Source: Caulobacter sp.
GTDB lineage: Bacteria > Pseudomonadota > Alphaproteobacteria > Caulobacterales > Caulobacteraceae
Length of the DNA: 53,071 nucleotides
Assembly (NCBI GenBank): GCA_029866155.1
Contig: JARWZW010000073.1
Span: forward strand, 1-53,071
Direction of reading: 5' to 3'
Below are positions 28,463 to 38,717 of the stretch, one piece after another; the stretch's first letter is position 1; the number at the start of each line of letters is the position of its first letter. Below the pieces are notes generated by a model. That model had not been told where the DNA came from. It ran no database searches and saw only the letters and a list, made by a program, of their open reading frames with translations. Position numbers and translations under genes: made by a program.

Positions 28463-29245
28463 ATGTCCCCGACGGACGGCGAGCAGCAGAGGGCGGAACC
28501 GTCCGCACCGATCGGCGATCGCCCGGAAGGACTTCACGTCGCCATCATCATGGATGGCAATGGCCGGTGGGCCAAGCAACGGGGCCTGCCCCGGACGCTT
28601 GGCCATCGGGAGGGCGTGAACGCCCTGAAACGGACCGTCGAGGCCGCACCGCACCTGGGTGTCGGTGTCATGACGGTGTTCGGCTTTTCCACCGAGAACT
28701 GGCGGCGGCCGGTGGCCGAGGTCTCGGAATTGATGAACCTGCTCAAGGCCTATGTCGAAAGCGACCTGGCTCGGCTGGAACGGGAGGGCGTGCGGGTCAG
28801 GATCGTCGGCCGGCGAACCGGCCTGCGGCCGGATATCCTGCAGGTCATAGAACGGGCGGAGACCCGGACCGCGGACAACAACCGTTTCCACCTCCAGGTA
28901 GCGTTCAACTATGGCGGCCAGGCCGATCTGGTTGATGCTGCTCGGAAGTTCGCCGAGGCGGTTGAGCGCGGCGAGGCCAGGGCCTCTGACCTCGACGAGT
29001 CGGTCTTTTCAAAGCAGCTTTCCACAGCCGGGGCTCCGCCGCCGGACCTGATCGTCAGGACCAGCGGCGAACGCCGGCTGTCCAATTTTCTCCTCTGGGA
29101 GTGCGCCTACGCCGAACTGGTGTTCCAGGAGGTCTACTGGCCAGACTATGGAGGGGCTCATCTGGCCCAGGCCGTTGACGAGTACCGCGCCCGGGAGCGG
29201 CGCTATGGCGGAGTGACGGCGAATGACGTCCTCGCAACAGGTTAG
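28463..29245 (+). CDS. uppS: Undecaprenyl diphosphate synthase (cis-prenyltransferase)
   Basis: Makes the C55 lipid carrier for peptidoglycan and surface polysaccharide. The protein has about 260 residues. The catalytic P-loop HVAIIMDGNGRWAKQRG is present, followed by FGFSTENWRRP, FNYGGQ and the C-terminal DLIVRTSGERRLSNFLLWE motif with its RxG..RxSNF residues. The 30-residue N-terminal leader before the core is not conserved. I prefer ATG 28463, with GGAC six bases ahead, over ATG 28433. It overlaps cdsA by 23 bases. Confidence 0.94.
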   Translation: MSPTDGEQQRAEPSAPIGDRPEGLHVAIIMDGNGRWAKQRGLPRTLGHREGVNALKRTVEAAPHLGVGVMTVFGFSTENWRRPVAEVSELMNLLKAYVESDLARLEREGVRVRIVGRRTGLRPDILQVIERAETRTADNNRFHLQVAFNYGGQADLVDAARKFAEAVERGEARASDLDESVFSKQLSTAGAPPPDLIVRTSGERRLSNFLLWECAYAELVFQEVYWPDYGGAHLAQAVDEYRARERRYGGVTANDVLATG

Positions 29246-30062
29246 CACCTTCGACTGGCGCAACCTCCGCATCAGGCTGATCTCCGCTTTTGCGATCATC
29301 CCGGCGGTCGTGGCCGGCGTCACCCTTGGCGGTTGGGCCTATGTTGTGCTGATCAGTCTGGTCGGCGGCCTGCTGGCGCGGGAATGGGCCAGGCTTGTGG
29401 CGCCATCGGCCCCCAGCCGGGTCGGCCTGACGGTTGGACTGAGCGTCCTGTCCGCATTGATCGCCGCCCATCTGGAAATCTGGTGGGCGGCCTGGTGCCT
29501 GTTGCTGGCCGGGTCGGTGGCCGCGGCGATCGTCGCGCGCGGTCTTACCGCCCGGGTGCCGGACGCCGCCTATGGCGTGATCTATATCGGTCCGCCCGGG
29601 ATCGTGATGATCTGGCTTCGGGACCTTCCGGACGGTGCGGCCTGGACTGTCTTCATGTTCGCCGTGACCTGGTGGACCGATGTCATGGCTTTCGCCGTCG
29701 GTAGCGCCCTGAAGGGGCCCAAGCTCTGGCCGCAGTTTTCGCCCAACAAGACCTGGACCGGGTTCTATGGCGGGTTGGGCGGCGGTGTTCTGGCCGCTCT
29801 GGTGGTCGCGGTCGTTTCCGGCATGGCCGGCCACCCGTTTCTCGGGCTTTCAGCAGCCGCCGTGATTGGGCTCTGCACCGGACTGGCCACCATGGGGGGC
29901 GATCTCTGGGAATCGATGCTGAAGCGCCGCTTTGGCGTCAAGGACACCGGCGGACTGATCCCCGGCCATGGCGGCATGCTGGACCGGGTCGACGGGCTGA
30001 TGTTCGCGGTGATCGTGGTGGCGGCGGCGCGGTTGCTTGAACGCTGGGGGTGGGGCCTTTGA
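29223..30062 (+). CDS. cdsA: Phosphatidate cytidylyltransferase
   Basis: An integral membrane enzyme making CDP-diacylglycerol, the precursor of all phospholipids. The 279-residue protein has about seven hydrophobic segments. The family signature near the C-terminus is complete: [20 protein letters not shown] followed by MLDRVDG, with the catalytic KD and HGG. It overlaps uppS at the start and dxr at the end, the standard uppS-cdsA-dxr arrangement. Confidence 0.95.
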   Translation: MTSSQQVSTFDWRNLRIRLISAFAIIPAVVAGVTLGGWAYVVLISLVGGLLAREWARLVAPSAPSRVGLTVGLSVLSALIAAHLEIWWAAWCLLLAGSVAAAIVARGLTARVPDAAYGVIYIGPPGIVMIWLRDLPDGAAWTVFMFAVTWWTDVMAFAVGSALKGPKLWPQFSPNKTWTGFYGGLGGGVLAALVVAVVSGMAGHPFLGLSAAAVIGLCTGLATMGGDLWESMLKRRFGVKDTGGLIPGHGGMLDRVDGLMFAVIVVAAARLLERWGWGL

Positions 30063-31276
30063 CCGCGAGAACAGTGACCATCCTGGGTTCGACCGGCTCG
30101 ATTGGCGTCTCGACCCTGAGTCTGTTCGCGGAATCAGGCGCCGACGTCGAGATCGTCGCCCTGACGGCCGGACGCAATGTCGAGCGCCTGGCCGAGCAGG
30201 CAATCCGCTGGCGGCCTGTCCTGGCCGTGATCGAGGACACCAGCAAGCTGGCGGAGCTTCGCCATCGGCTGGCCGGCACGGGCATCAAGACGGCCGCTGG
30301 GGCCCAGGCTGTCATAGAGGCGGCCCTTGCGCCGGCTGAATGGGTCATGTCGTCCATCGTCGGGGCCGCCGGCCTGGCGCCAACCCTGGCGGCGGCCCGG
30401 CGCGGCGCCGTGATCGCACTGGCCAATAAGGAAAGCCTCGTCTGCGCAGGGCCGCATCTTCTGGAGGCGGCGCGATTGGCGGGTGGCACCGTGATACCCG
30501 TCGACTCGGAGCATTCAGCCATTTTCCAGGTGCTGCAGCAGCCCTGTATCGACAAGGTCAGCCGGCTGATCCTGACAGCGTCTGGCGGTCCTTTCCGCAC
30601 CTGGACGGCGGAGGCCATGCGGGAGGCTACTCCTGAACAGGCCGTAGCCCATCCCAACTGGAGCATGGGCGCCAAGATCTCGGTCGATTCCGCCAGCATG
30701 ATGAACAAGGGCCTCGAGATGATCGAGGCCTCCTACCTGTTTGGCACGGAGGAGGACCGCATCGACGTGCTGGTGCATCCCCAGTCCATCATCCATTCCC
30801 TTGTGGAATACGCGGACGGCTCCACCCTGGCCCAACTCGGGCCGCCGGATATGCGCGCGCCGATCGCCTGCGCCTTTGCCTGGCCGGATCGACTGGCCTG
30901 GCCGGCGCCCCGGCTTGATCTTGCGGCCCTGGGGCAACTGACCTTCGAAGCGCCGGACCTCGAACGCTTTCCGGCCATCGCCATCGCCCGTCAGGCCCTG
31001 GCGGTCGGCGGCTGGGCCCCGGCCGCCATGAATGCTGCCAATGAGGTGGCTGTGGCGGCCTTCCTTGACCGGCGCCTCGGCTTTCTGGATATTGCCGGCA
31101 CCGTTCGAGACACGCTGGAACGCCTCAACGGCGGCGGCGACCTGAAAGCGGGGGCTGGAGGGGACGTTCTGGAAGCCGCCATGATGACCGATGCGAGCGC
31201 CCGGCGCGTGGCCGCAGGCATTGTCGATGAACTGTCGACCAAGCACCCGACTGGAAGGAAACTGCGGACATCATGA
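30050..31276 (+). CDS. dxr: 1-deoxy-D-xylulose 5-phosphate reductoisomerase
   Basis: The second enzyme of the MEP isoprenoid pathway, NADPH-dependent, 408 residues. It has the NADPH-binding GSTGSIG near residue 13, ALANKESLV, the metal and substrate motif [16 protein letters not shown], and [22 protein letters not shown]. The start is a GTG at 30050 or a TTG at 30059, both overlapping the end of cdsA; homologues do not decide it. The stop overlaps the rseP ATG. Confidence 0.95.
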   Translation: MGPLTARTVTILGSTGSIGVSTLSLFAESGADVEIVALTAGRNVERLAEQAIRWRPVLAVIEDTSKLAELRHRLAGTGIKTAAGAQAVIEAALAPAEWVMSSIVGAAGLAPTLAAARRGAVIALANKESLVCAGPHLLEAARLAGGTVIPVDSEHSAIFQVLQQPCIDKVSRLILTASGGPFRTWTAEAMREATPEQAVAHPNWSMGAKISVDSASMMNKGLEMIEASYLFGTEEDRIDVLVHPQSIIHSLVEYADGSTLAQLGPPDMRAPIACAFAWPDRLAWPAPRLDLAALGQLTFEAPDLERFPAIAIARQALAVGGWAPAAMNAANEVAVAAFLDRRLGFLDIAGTVRDTLERLNGGGDLKAGAGGDVLEAAMMTDASARRVAAGIVDELSTKHPTGRKLRTS

Positions 31277-32487
31277 CCGGTATCCTGACTGCATTGCCTC
31301 TCTATGCGGTGGCCTTTGTCTTTGTGCTGTCGCTGGTGGTGACGGTTCATGAGCTTGGACATTTCTGGGCCGCCAAGAGCTTTGGCGTCGCCATCGACCG
31401 GTTTTCCCTCGGCTTTGGCCGGGCCATTGTCTCCTGGCGGGACAAGACCGGCGTCCTCTGGACCGTCGGCTGGATCCCGCTGGGCGGCTATGTGCGGTTC
31501 TCGGGCGACGAGAATGCCGCCAGCGTCCCCGACCAGAATGACCTTGCGTCCCTGCGCGCCCAGATCGTCGCCAACGAGGGGGAGGCGGCGACCGCCCGGT
31601 ACTTCCAGTTCAAGCCCCTCTGGCAGAGGGCCATCGTGGTGGCCGCCGGTCCGATTTCCAATTTCATTCTGGCGATCCTGCTGTTCGCGGCCCTGGTGAT
31701 GATCTTTGGCGAACCGGTCGCCGAGGCCCGGGTGCGGATCAGCTCGCCGGGCGGTCCGGCCCAGGTGGCCGGGATCAAGGACGGCGACCTGATCGTCAGG
31801 ATGGATGACACCCCGATCAGCGGCTTCGCGGACCTGCAGATGTATACCCGCCTGCGCGCCAGGACGCCGATTCGGATCACCGTCGACCGGGACGGTTCCC
31901 TGGTCCAGCTGACGGCCACCCCTGCGGAGCAGGAGATCGTCGACCCGGTCAGCGGCCGGATGAAGGTCGGCATGCTGGGCCTGGGCCCGCATCCGGACAT
32001 GAAGTTCGAGCAGAAGCGCTACGGCCCTATCGGAGCGGTCGCCTATGGTGCGGATCGTACCTGGGACATTCTCAGCACGACCGTCTTCTATCTTGGCCGA
32101 GTTGTGACGGGTCAGATCCCGGCAGACCAGATTGGCAGCCTGCTGGGTATCGCCAACACCGCTGGCAAGGTCGCCCAGGCCGGCGCCGAGGGCGGCGCCA
32201 CGGTTCCGATGCAGTTTCTTGGCAGTTTTGTCGCCCTTTTGAGCCTGGCGGCCTTCCTGTCGGTCAGTGTCGGCTTCATGAATCTGTTGCCACTTCCCGT
32301 TCTGGATGGTGGGCATCTGGTTTTCTACGCTTACGAAGCCGTGGCGCGGCGGCCACTTCCTGCCCGGATACAGGCGGCGGGGTATCGCCTTGGTCTTGCC
32401 TTGCTCCTCGGTTTCATGTTGTTCGCGACCTGGAACGATCTCCAGCGGCTGCGTGTGTTCAATTTCCTGGGCGGGCTCTTCTCATGA
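31273..32487 (+). CDS. rseP: Site-2 intramembrane zinc protease RseP (MmpA-type)
   Basis: A membrane-embedded metalloprotease that cleaves transmembrane segments in regulated proteolysis; the Caulobacter orthologue MmpA cleaves PodJ. The 404-residue protein has HELGH at 26-30 in its first helix. One PDZ domain lies at about 150-220 ([19 protein letters not shown]), and the third zinc ligand is in [15 protein letters not shown]. It starts within the dxr stop (ATGA), and bamA follows at once. Confidence 0.94.
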   Translation: MTGILTALPLYAVAFVFVLSLVVTVHELGHFWAAKSFGVAIDRFSLGFGRAIVSWRDKTGVLWTVGWIPLGGYVRFSGDENAASVPDQNDLASLRAQIVANEGEAATARYFQFKPLWQRAIVVAAGPISNFILAILLFAALVMIFGEPVAEARVRISSPGGPAQVAGIKDGDLIVRMDDTPISGFADLQMYTRLRARTPIRITVDRDGSLVQLTATPAEQEIVDPVSGRMKVGMLGLGPHPDMKFEQKRYGPIGAVAYGADRTWDILSTTVFYLGRVVTGQIPADQIGSLLGIANTAGKVAQAGAEGGATVPMQFLGSFVALLSLAAFLSVSVGFMNLLPLPVLDGGHLVFYAYEAVARRPLPARIQAAGYRLGLALLLGFMLFATWNDLQRLRVFNFLGGLFS

Positions 32488-32503
32488 GCCAGTCCACTCC
32501 TCG

Positions 32504-34864
32504 ATGGCAGACATCATGATTCATCCTCGCCGCCGCGGCGCCGCTTTCTTCTCAGGCCTAGCGCTCCTGCTCGCCACAAGTGCGATGATGCTTCCAGCGG
32601 TGGCCTATGCCCAGGTCCAGTCGGGCCTCGTCCAGCGGATCGTTGTCACCGGCAACGAGCGGATCGAGAACTCGACCATCGCCTCCTATTTGCCGATCCA
32701 GGTCGGGGACATGGTGGATGCGGCTCGAATCGACCTGGCCCTGAAGACCCTGTTTCGGACCGAGCTCTTCGCCGATGTGAAGATCGACCTTCAGGACGGG
32801 GACCTTAATATCCGGGTGGTCGAAAACCCCATCATCAACAAGGTGGTGTTCGAGGGGAATTCCTCGGTCAAGGACGACAAGATCCGCGACGAGTTGACCA
32901 TTCGTCCCCGTGGCATCTTCACCCGCGCCAAGGTCCAGGGCGATGTCCAGCGGATCATAGAGCTTTACCGCCGGTCGGGCCGGATCTCGGCCACGGTGAC
33001 TCCGAAGGTGGTCGAGCTGCCGCAGAAGCGGGTCGACCTGATTTTCGAGATCAATGAAGGCCCCAAGAGCGGGGTCCTGGACATCAATTTCCTGGGCAAT
33101 GAGCAGTTCTCGGATGGCGACCTTTCCGATGTGGTGGTGACCAAGGAATCGGCCTGGTACAAGTTCCTGTCCAGCAACGATAACTACGACCCTGACCGGA
33201 TCGAGTACGACAAGGAACAGCTGCGCAAACACTATCGTAACCGCGGCTATTATGACTTCCGCGTTGTCTCTGCGGTCGCCGAGCTTTCTCCGAACCGGAA
33301 TGGTTTTGCGATCACCTATACCCTCGAGGAGGGGGTGAAGTACCGCTTCGGCAAGGTTACGGTCGAAACCGAACTGAAGAAGCTGGACGGCAATGTGCTG
33401 GAGCAGCTGCTGCCCATCCGGGCGGGCGAGCTCTACCAGGACGAAAAGATCGAGCAGGCGACTGACGCCCTGACCTTCGCGGCCGGGGCAGCCGGGTTCG
33501 CCTTTGTGGATGTCCGGCCGCGCTATGTCCCCAATCGTGAAACCCGTACGGTTGACCTTGTGTTCCAGGTTCGTGAGGGGCCGCGGGTCTATGTCGACAG
33601 GATCGACATCGTCGGCAACAACCGCACCCTGGATTCGGTGATCCGTCGCGAACTGAATGTGGCCGAAGGCGACGCCTATAACCGCGTGCTCGTTGATCGG
33701 TCCCGTAACCAGATCCGCGCCCTTGGCTTCTTCAAGGACGTCACGATCGAGGAAACGCCCGGCACGGCCCCGGACCGCACCAGCCTGAGGGTCAAGGTCG
33801 AGGAACAGCCCACCGGCGAGCTGTCCTTCAGCGCCGGCTACAGCTCAGTCGACCAGCTGATCCTGGACCTGGGCGTCAGCGAGCGCAATTTCCGGGGACG
33901 GGGGCAAAACCTGCGGGCCCGTGTCTCGGTCGGCTCGCTTCGCCAGCAGATCGATTTTTCGTTCACCGAGCCCCGTTTCCTCGGCCGCGACCTGCGCGGC
34001 GGAGTCGATCTCTATACCTACCGCTATGATTTCAGCCAGCAGACGGCGTTCGACACCTCGTCCACCGGCATGAACCTGCGGCTGGGATTCCCCCTCACCC
34101 AGAACGCCTCCATGGGCCTTCGCTATGTCCTGCGAAGCGATGACGTCAAGGTTGACGACTCGCTCTGCAACGCCGGGACGGTTTCGACCACCCTCTGCGC
34201 CCAGCGTGGCTCCAACATCACCTCTTCGATTGGCTACACGGTCCGGCTGGATCGGCGGAACGACCCGGTCAAGGCGACCCGCGGTTTCTATGTCGAGCTT
34301 TCCCAGGACCTCGCCGGCATTGGCGGCGACGTCAACTATCTGCGGACCGAGGCCAATGGCGGCTGGTACTACGGCTTCAACAAGGACTTTGTCTTCAGCG
34401 CTACGGGTTCAACCGGCTATATCGATGGCTGGCGCGGCGATAACGTCCGGATCAATGATCGCTTCTACCGGGGCGGCAACAATTTCCGTGGCTTCGAGAC
34501 GGCCGGTATCGGCCCGCGCGACACCCGGGCAGGGCGCAGCGACGCCCTGGGCGGCAAGTTCTATGCGATCGGCACAGCCGAACTGACCGTACCGACCTTC
34601 CTGCCGGAGCAGTATGGCATCAAGGCCGCGCTGTTTACGGACGTCGGCACCCTGGGCCTTCTGGATGACGCTGACCGGCAGTCCAGCCTGGGCGTGCTGG
34701 ATCCGGATATCCGGGACGAGATGGCCCTGCGCGCCGCGGCGGGCCTCAGCGTCTTCTGGCGATCGCCGATGGGACCCATCCGTTTCGACTTTAGCCAAGT
34801 TTTGGCCAAAGAAGACTACGACAAGACCGAAACGTTCCGGTTCTCCACCTCCACAAGGTTCTGA
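32504..34864 (+). CDS. bamA: Outer membrane protein assembly factor BamA
   Basis: The essential core of the BAM complex, which folds beta-barrels into the outer membrane. About 786 residues. A signal peptide ends near AVAYAQ. Five POTRA repeats follow, each with a VxGN-type turn such as VTGNERIEN, FEGNSSVKDD, FLGNEQFSD and IVGNNRTLD. The C-terminal Omp85 barrel carries the NNFRGFE loop motif and ends in an aromatic residue (RF). I start at ATG 32504; ATG 32516 would also keep the signal. It sits in the conserved rseP-bamA-skp-lpxD order. Confidence 0.95.
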   Translation: MADIMIHPRRRGAAFFSGLALLLATSAMMLPAVAYAQVQSGLVQRIVVTGNERIENSTIASYLPIQVGDMVDAARIDLALKTLFRTELFADVKIDLQDGDLNIRVVENPIINKVVFEGNSSVKDDKIRDELTIRPRGIFTRAKVQGDVQRIIELYRRSGRISATVTPKVVELPQKRVDLIFEINEGPKSGVLDINFLGNEQFSDGDLSDVVVTKESAWYKFLSSNDNYDPDRIEYDKEQLRKHYRNRGYYDFRVVSAVAELSPNRNGFAITYTLEEGVKYRFGKVTVETELKKLDGNVLEQLLPIRAGELYQDEKIEQATDALTFAAGAAGFAFVDVRPRYVPNRETRTVDLVFQVREGPRVYVDRIDIVGNNRTLDSVIRRELNVAEGDAYNRVLVDRSRNQIRALGFFKDVTIEETPGTAPDRTSLRVKVEEQPTGELSFSAGYSSVDQLILDLGVSERNFRGRGQNLRARVSVGSLRQQIDFSFTEPRFLGRDLRGGVDLYTYRYDFSQQTAFDTSSTGMNLRLGFPLTQNASMGLRYVLRSDDVKVDDSLCNAGTVSTTLCAQRGSNITSSIGYTVRLDRRNDPVKATRGFYVELSQDLAGIGGDVNYLRTEANGGWYYGFNKDFVFSATGSTGYIDGWRGDNVRINDRFYRGGNNFRGFETAGIGPRDTRAGRSDALGGKFYAIGTAELTVPTFLPEQYGIKAALFTDVGTLGLLDDADRQSSLGVLDPDIRDEMALRAAAGLSVFWRSPMGPIRFDFSQVLAKEDYDKTETFRFSTSTRF

Positions 34865-34866
34865 TC

Positions 34867-35556
34867 ATGACCCTCAAGACCACTGCGACACGCGCCCTGG
34901 GCGCCGTCGCCATCCTGGCGTTCGCCAGCACCGCACTGGCCCAGACGCCGGCGCCAAAGCCGGCTACCGCCCCCGCGGCCGTTCGCACCGCGGCTCCCGC
35001 GGCTCCCGCAGCGACGCCGGTCACCCATGGGCCGGTGCTGGCCAATGTCTGCGTCTATTACAATGCGCGCGCCGTCGGCAGCTCGTCGGTCGGCAAGTTC
35101 GTCGAAACGCGGCTTGAGCAGATCGTCAAGGCGGTGAACGCCGAGCTCCAGACCGAGGAGGCCTCGATCCAGAACGAGGCCAAGGCTATCGACGCGGCGT
35201 CGAAGACCCCGACGGCGGACCAGACGACCCTGAAGAAGCGCGCTCTGGACCTGGATGACCGGATCGGCAAGTTCCGCGCCAAGGCCGACCTACGGCAACG
35301 TGAGGTGCAGGCTACCGAACAGAAGGCCAGGCAGCGTATCGGCCAGGAAATGGACTCGGTGATCAAGCAGGTCTACCAGCAGCGCCAATGCAGCATTGTC
35401 TTTGCCCGTGAATCCTTCCTGATCGCCAATCCGGCCATGGACATCACCGATGCCGTCACCACCGGGTTGAATGTGAAGATTCAACAGTTCACCTTCGACC
35501 GTGAACGTCTTGACCAGCCCCTGGCCGTGCCGCCGGTTGCCGCCAGGCCTAACTGA
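34867..35556 (+). CDS. skp: OmpH/Skp-family periplasmic chaperone
   Basis: A periplasmic holdase for outer-membrane proteins, 229 residues, two bases after bamA. It has a clear signal peptide (LGAVAILAFASTALAQ), then a Pro/Ala-rich linker of about 30 residues not seen in E. coli Skp. An OmpH domain follows (about 58-205): an initial beta strand, a long coiled-coil hairpin rich in Lys/Gln/Glu, and a closing strand. Its only cysteines are in NVCVYYN and RQCSIVF, which may form a disulfide across the domain base. Position after bamA supports the role. Confidence 0.86.
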   Translation: MTLKTTATRALGAVAILAFASTALAQTPAPKPATAPAAVRTAAPAAPAATPVTHGPVLANVCVYYNARAVGSSSVGKFVETRLEQIVKAVNAELQTEEASIQNEAKAIDAASKTPTADQTTLKKRALDLDDRIGKFRAKADLRQREVQATEQKARQRIGQEMDSVIKQVYQQRQCSIVFARESFLIANPAMDITDAVTTGLNVKIQQFTFDRERLDQPLAVPPVAARPN

Positions 35557-35579
35557 TCCGATCTGGACATGGATCGTCC

Positions 35580-35612
35580 GGGGTCGGGTTTGAGGAAACC
35601 ATGCCCGACCCC
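35580..35612 (+). promoter_or_regulatory. Inverted repeat enclosing the lpxD ribosome binding site and start
   Basis: GGGGTCGGG (35580-35588) is perfectly complementary to CCCGACCCC (35604-35612). The 15-base loop contains GAGG and the ATG start of lpxD. In RNA this 9-bp GC-rich stem would hide the start region. It could be a translational control element or a chance result of the N-terminal codons. Confidence 0.45.
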
Positions 35613-36608
35613 CGTTTCTTTCTGCATTCATCACCGCGCAGCCTCGCTGACCTGGCGTCCCTCAGCCAGGCCGGGCTAGGCGATCAAGCAGGGGCTGCGA
35701 TCCTGTCCGGCGTTGCGCCTCTTGGGCAGGCAGGCAGCGCCGATGTCAGCTTCCTGACGGGGCGTCGCCACCTGCAGACCCTCCTGGAGACCGGAGCCGG
35801 GGCCTGTTTTGTGAGTCCGGAGTTCGCAACGGCGACGCCCGAGGGGTGCCATGCCCTGATCACCAGTTTTCCGCAGGCGGCCTGGGCCATGGTCGCCGAC
35901 AGTTTCTATCAGCCGCTCCGTCATGATCCGTCAGCCCCGGCGATCCATCCCGAGGCCGAGATCGAGCCCGGGGTTGAGGTCGGCCAGGGCGTGGTGGTCG
36001 GCGCCGGGGCGCGGATTGGCTCTGGCTCGCGGCTGGCCCCCGGGTCGGTCATCGGTCCCGGTGTCTGTCTGGGCCGGGACTGTCGCATAGGGCCGCGTGT
36101 GGTGATCGGTTTCGCCCTGATCGGGGACGGGGTGGCCATTTCGGCTGGAGCCGTGATCGGTGAAGCCGGGTTCGGTGCGGCGGCGGGACCCCGGGGCGTG
36201 GTGGATATCCCCCAACTGGGCCGGGTCATTCTGCAGGACAATGTCACGGTCGGCGCCAACAGTTGCATCGATCGGGGCGCCTTTGACGACACCACCGTTG
36301 GCGAGAACACCAAGATCGACAATCTGGTTCACATCGCCCACAACACGCGGATCGGACGCAACTGCGTGATGGCCGCATTCGTCGGAATCTCCGGCAGTGT
36401 GACTGTCGGAGACGGCGTGTCTTTCGGCGGCAAGGCCGGCATCGCAGACCATGTGACCATCGGCTCGGGGGCCAGTGTGGGAGCCGGGGCCGGCATCATC
36501 AAGAATGTGCCGGCGGGTGAAGTATGGAGCGGCTATCCGGGGCGACCAGTCCGGGAATGGCTGAAAGAGACGGCTTGGGTCGCTCGCGCGACCCGGCGCA
36601 AGGGGTGA
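35601..36608 (+). CDS. lpxD: UDP-3-O-acylglucosamine N-acyltransferase
   Basis: The third step of lipid A synthesis, which adds an N-linked hydroxyacyl chain to UDP-3-O-acyl-glucosamine. The 335-residue protein has an N-terminal uridine-binding domain (to about 110). A left-handed beta helix of hexapeptide repeats follows (IxPGVxVGxG type), and the catalytic His region reads IDNLVHIAHNTRIG. The C-terminal helix is present. The ATG at 35601 has GAGG in front but lies in the loop of a strong inverted repeat. Confidence 0.94.
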   Translation: MPDPRFFLHSSPRSLADLASLSQAGLGDQAGAAILSGVAPLGQAGSADVSFLTGRRHLQTLLETGAGACFVSPEFATATPEGCHALITSFPQAAWAMVADSFYQPLRHDPSAPAIHPEAEIEPGVEVGQGVVVGAGARIGSGSRLAPGSVIGPGVCLGRDCRIGPRVVIGFALIGDGVAISAGAVIGEAGFGAAAGPRGVVDIPQLGRVILQDNVTVGANSCIDRGAFDDTTVGENTKIDNLVHIAHNTRIGRNCVMAAFVGISGSVTVGDGVSFGGKAGIADHVTIGSGASVGAGAGIIKNVPAGEVWSGYPGRPVREWLKETAWVARATRRKG

Positions 36609-36614
36609 AAGAGC

Positions 36615-37088
36615 ATGAGCGATACTGAGCTGGCGGCAGGGTCCAGCGATATTGATATCAGCGAGATCCTGACACGGATTCCGCACCGCTACCCGTTTCT
36701 GCTGGTCGACCGCGCCGAAGAGTTCCAGCCGAGCAAGTCCATCGTCGGCATCAAGTGCGTGACTTTCAACGAGCCCTTCTTTCAAGGCCATTTCCCGGGG
36801 TATCCGGTTATGCCGGGCGTGCTGATCGTTGAGGCCCTGGCCCAGACGGGCGCTGTCCTGATGTCCAAGTCCCTCAATATCGATGTGACCGGCAAGGTCA
36901 TCTATTTCATGTCCATCGACAATGTGCGGTTCCGCAGCCCGGTGCGTCCCGGCGATGTTCTGCGGATGCATGTCGAGGTGACCCGGGCGCGAGGTGACAT
37001 CTTCAAGTTCAGCGGAAAGGCCAAGGTGGGCGACAAGGTCTGCGCCGAGGCGGACTTTGCGGCCATGTCTGCGGAGGTCCAGAAGTGA
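36615..37088 (+). CDS. fabZ: 3-hydroxyacyl-[acyl-carrier-protein] dehydratase FabZ
   Basis: A hot-dog-fold enzyme that dehydrates 3-hydroxyacyl-ACP in fatty acid elongation and competes with LpxA/LpxD for hydroxyacyl-ACP. The 157-residue protein has the catalytic His59 in [16 protein letters not shown] and Glu73 in [21 protein letters not shown] near the N-terminus is typical. It starts six bases after lpxD and its end overlaps lpxA (GTGA), the classic lpxD-fabZ-lpxA cluster. Confidence 0.96.
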   Translation: MSDTELAAGSSDIDISEILTRIPHRYPFLLVDRAEEFQPSKSIVGIKCVTFNEPFFQGHFPGYPVMPGVLIVEALAQTGAVLMSKSLNIDVTGKVIYFMSIDNVRFRSPVRPGDVLRMHVEVTRARGDIFKFSGKAKVGDKVCAEADFAAMSAEVQK

Positions 37089-37879
37089 CGACGATCCACG
37101 CCACGGCGATTGTGTCGCCGAAGGCGACCCTGGACCCTTCCGTCGAGATCGGACCCTTCTGCATGGTGGGGCCGGACGTGACCCTTGGGGCAGGGGTCGT
37201 GCTCCGGTCGCATGTGGTCGTCGAGGGGGTCACCACCCTGGGCGAGGGCTGTGTCCTGCATCCTTTTGTAAACCTGGGCGGGCCGCCCCAGCATTCAGGC
37301 CACAAGGGCGAACCAACCCGTCTGGTCATCGGGGACCGCAATACCTTCCGGGAAAACGTCACCGTCCATACGGGAACGGCCATGGGGCTCGGAGTCACGA
37401 CCCTGGGGTCCGATGGTCTGTTCATGGTCGGCAGCCACATCGCCCATGACTGCATCATCGGCGACCGGGTGGTTACAGCGCCTCAGGTCGCCATTGGCGG
37501 CCATGCGGTGGTGTCGGACTTTGTCTTCCTCGGCGGCCTGGCCGCAGTGCATCAGTTCACACGGATCGGACGTTACGCCTTCGTTGGCGGCGGCGGCATC
37601 GTCACCAAGGACGTCATCCCCTACGGCTCGGTCTGGGGAAACCACGCCCATCTCGAAGGACTGAACCTGATCGGCCTGAAGCGCCGTGGATTTGACCGGG
37701 AACGGATCAACACCATGAGGGCCGCCTATCGCCTGTTGTTTGCGGACGAGGGCACCTTCCAGGAGCGGCTGGATGATGTCGAGGAGACCTATCGCTCGGT
37801 CGCCGAGGTGATGGAAATCGTCGACTTCATCCGGGTCGACGCCAACCGGGCGCTCTGCCTGCCCCGGCGCGAGGCCTGA
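37085..37879 (+). CDS. lpxA: UDP-N-acetylglucosamine O-acyltransferase
   Basis: The first committed enzyme of lipid A, transferring hydroxyacyl from ACP to UDP-GlcNAc. The 264-residue protein starts with GTG overlapping the fabZ stop. A hexapeptide-repeat beta helix runs from [11 protein letters not shown]. The catalytic His is in [10 protein letters not shown], and the chain-length ruler region reads [21 protein letters not shown]. The C-terminal helical domain has the normal form. Confidence 0.96.
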   Translation: MTTIHATAIVSPKATLDPSVEIGPFCMVGPDVTLGAGVVLRSHVVVEGVTTLGEGCVLHPFVNLGGPPQHSGHKGEPTRLVIGDRNTFRENVTVHTGTAMGLGVTTLGSDGLFMVGSHIAHDCIIGDRVVTAPQVAIGGHAVVSDFVFLGGLAAVHQFTRIGRYAFVGGGGIVTKDVIPYGSVWGNHAHLEGLNLIGLKRRGFDRERINTMRAAYRLLFADEGTFQERLDDVEETYRSVAEVMEIVDFIRVDANRALCLPRREA

Positions 37880-37883
37880 GATC

Positions 37884-38717
37884 TTGAGGAAGCTTGGCCT
37901 GATTGCCGGATCCGGAGGCCTGCCGGCCGAGATCGCCACCCGCTGTCGTCAGGCGGGCCGGCCCTATTTCGTGATCCGGTTGCGGGGCATCGCCGACGAG
38001 GCCACCCTTGGGCACCCCGCCGAGGTGGTCGGGCTGGCTGAGCTGGGCAAATGCTTCAAGGTGCTCAGGCGGGAGGGCTGCGAGGCGGTCTGTTTCGCCG
38101 GTTTGGTCGCGCGTCCCGACTTTTCGGCCTTGAAACCTGACATGCGGGGCGTCGCGGCCCTGCCTGGCATCGTTGCGGCGGCCCGACATGGTGATGACGC
38201 CCTGCTTCGGCGCATACTGGACGAGTTCCGCAAGGAAGGTTTTGCAGTCGAGGGCGCACATGAGGCGGTCGGGGCGATGACCCTGCCCCTCGGCCTGCTT
38301 GGACGTCATGCCCCCGCGCCCACCCACAAGGGCGACATTGCCCGGTCGCTGGAAGTGGCCCGGGCCATAGGTCAGCTGGATGTTGGCCAGGGGGCCGTGG
38401 TCTGTGACGGTCTGGTCCTGTCGGTCGAGGCGCAGGAGGGCACGGACTCTATGCTCCGGCGGGTCGCCGATCTGCCGGCCGCCATCCGGGGGGAGCCTGG
38501 ACGGATGCGGGGGGTCCTGGCCAAGGCGCCCAAGCCGATCCAGGAGATCAAGGTCGATCTGCCGACCATAGGCGTCGCCACCGTCCGAGGCGCAGCCCGG
38601 GCCGGACTTGCTGGCATTGTCGGGGAAGCCGGACGCCTTCTGGTCGTTGACCGGGAGGCGGTGATCGCCGCCGCCGATGAGTTTGGCCTGTTCATTCTTG
38701 GGGTCGAGTCCCGGTGA
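37884..38717 (+). CDS. lpxI: UDP-2,3-diacylglucosamine diphosphatase LpxI
   Basis: Hydrolyses UDP-2,3-diacylglucosamine to lipid X, replacing the unrelated LpxH of E. coli; LpxI was characterised from Caulobacter. The 277-residue protein has the N-terminal GLIAGSGGLPAEIA, the middle segment PTHKGDIARSLEVA, and the conserved QGAVVCDGLVLSVEAQEGTD with the essential acidic residues. The start is a TTG at 37884, five bases after lpxA. Its stop overlaps the GTG start of lpxB. Confidence 0.94.
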   Translation: MRKLGLIAGSGGLPAEIATRCRQAGRPYFVIRLRGIADEATLGHPAEVVGLAELGKCFKVLRREGCEAVCFAGLVARPDFSALKPDMRGVAALPGIVAAARHGDDALLRRILDEFRKEGFAVEGAHEAVGAMTLPLGLLGRHAPAPTHKGDIARSLEVARAIGQLDVGQGAVVCDGLVLSVEAQEGTDSMLRRVADLPAAIRGEPGRMRGVLAKAPKPIQEIKVDLPTIGVATVRGAARAGLAGIVGEAGRLLVVDREAVIAAADEFGLFILGVESR

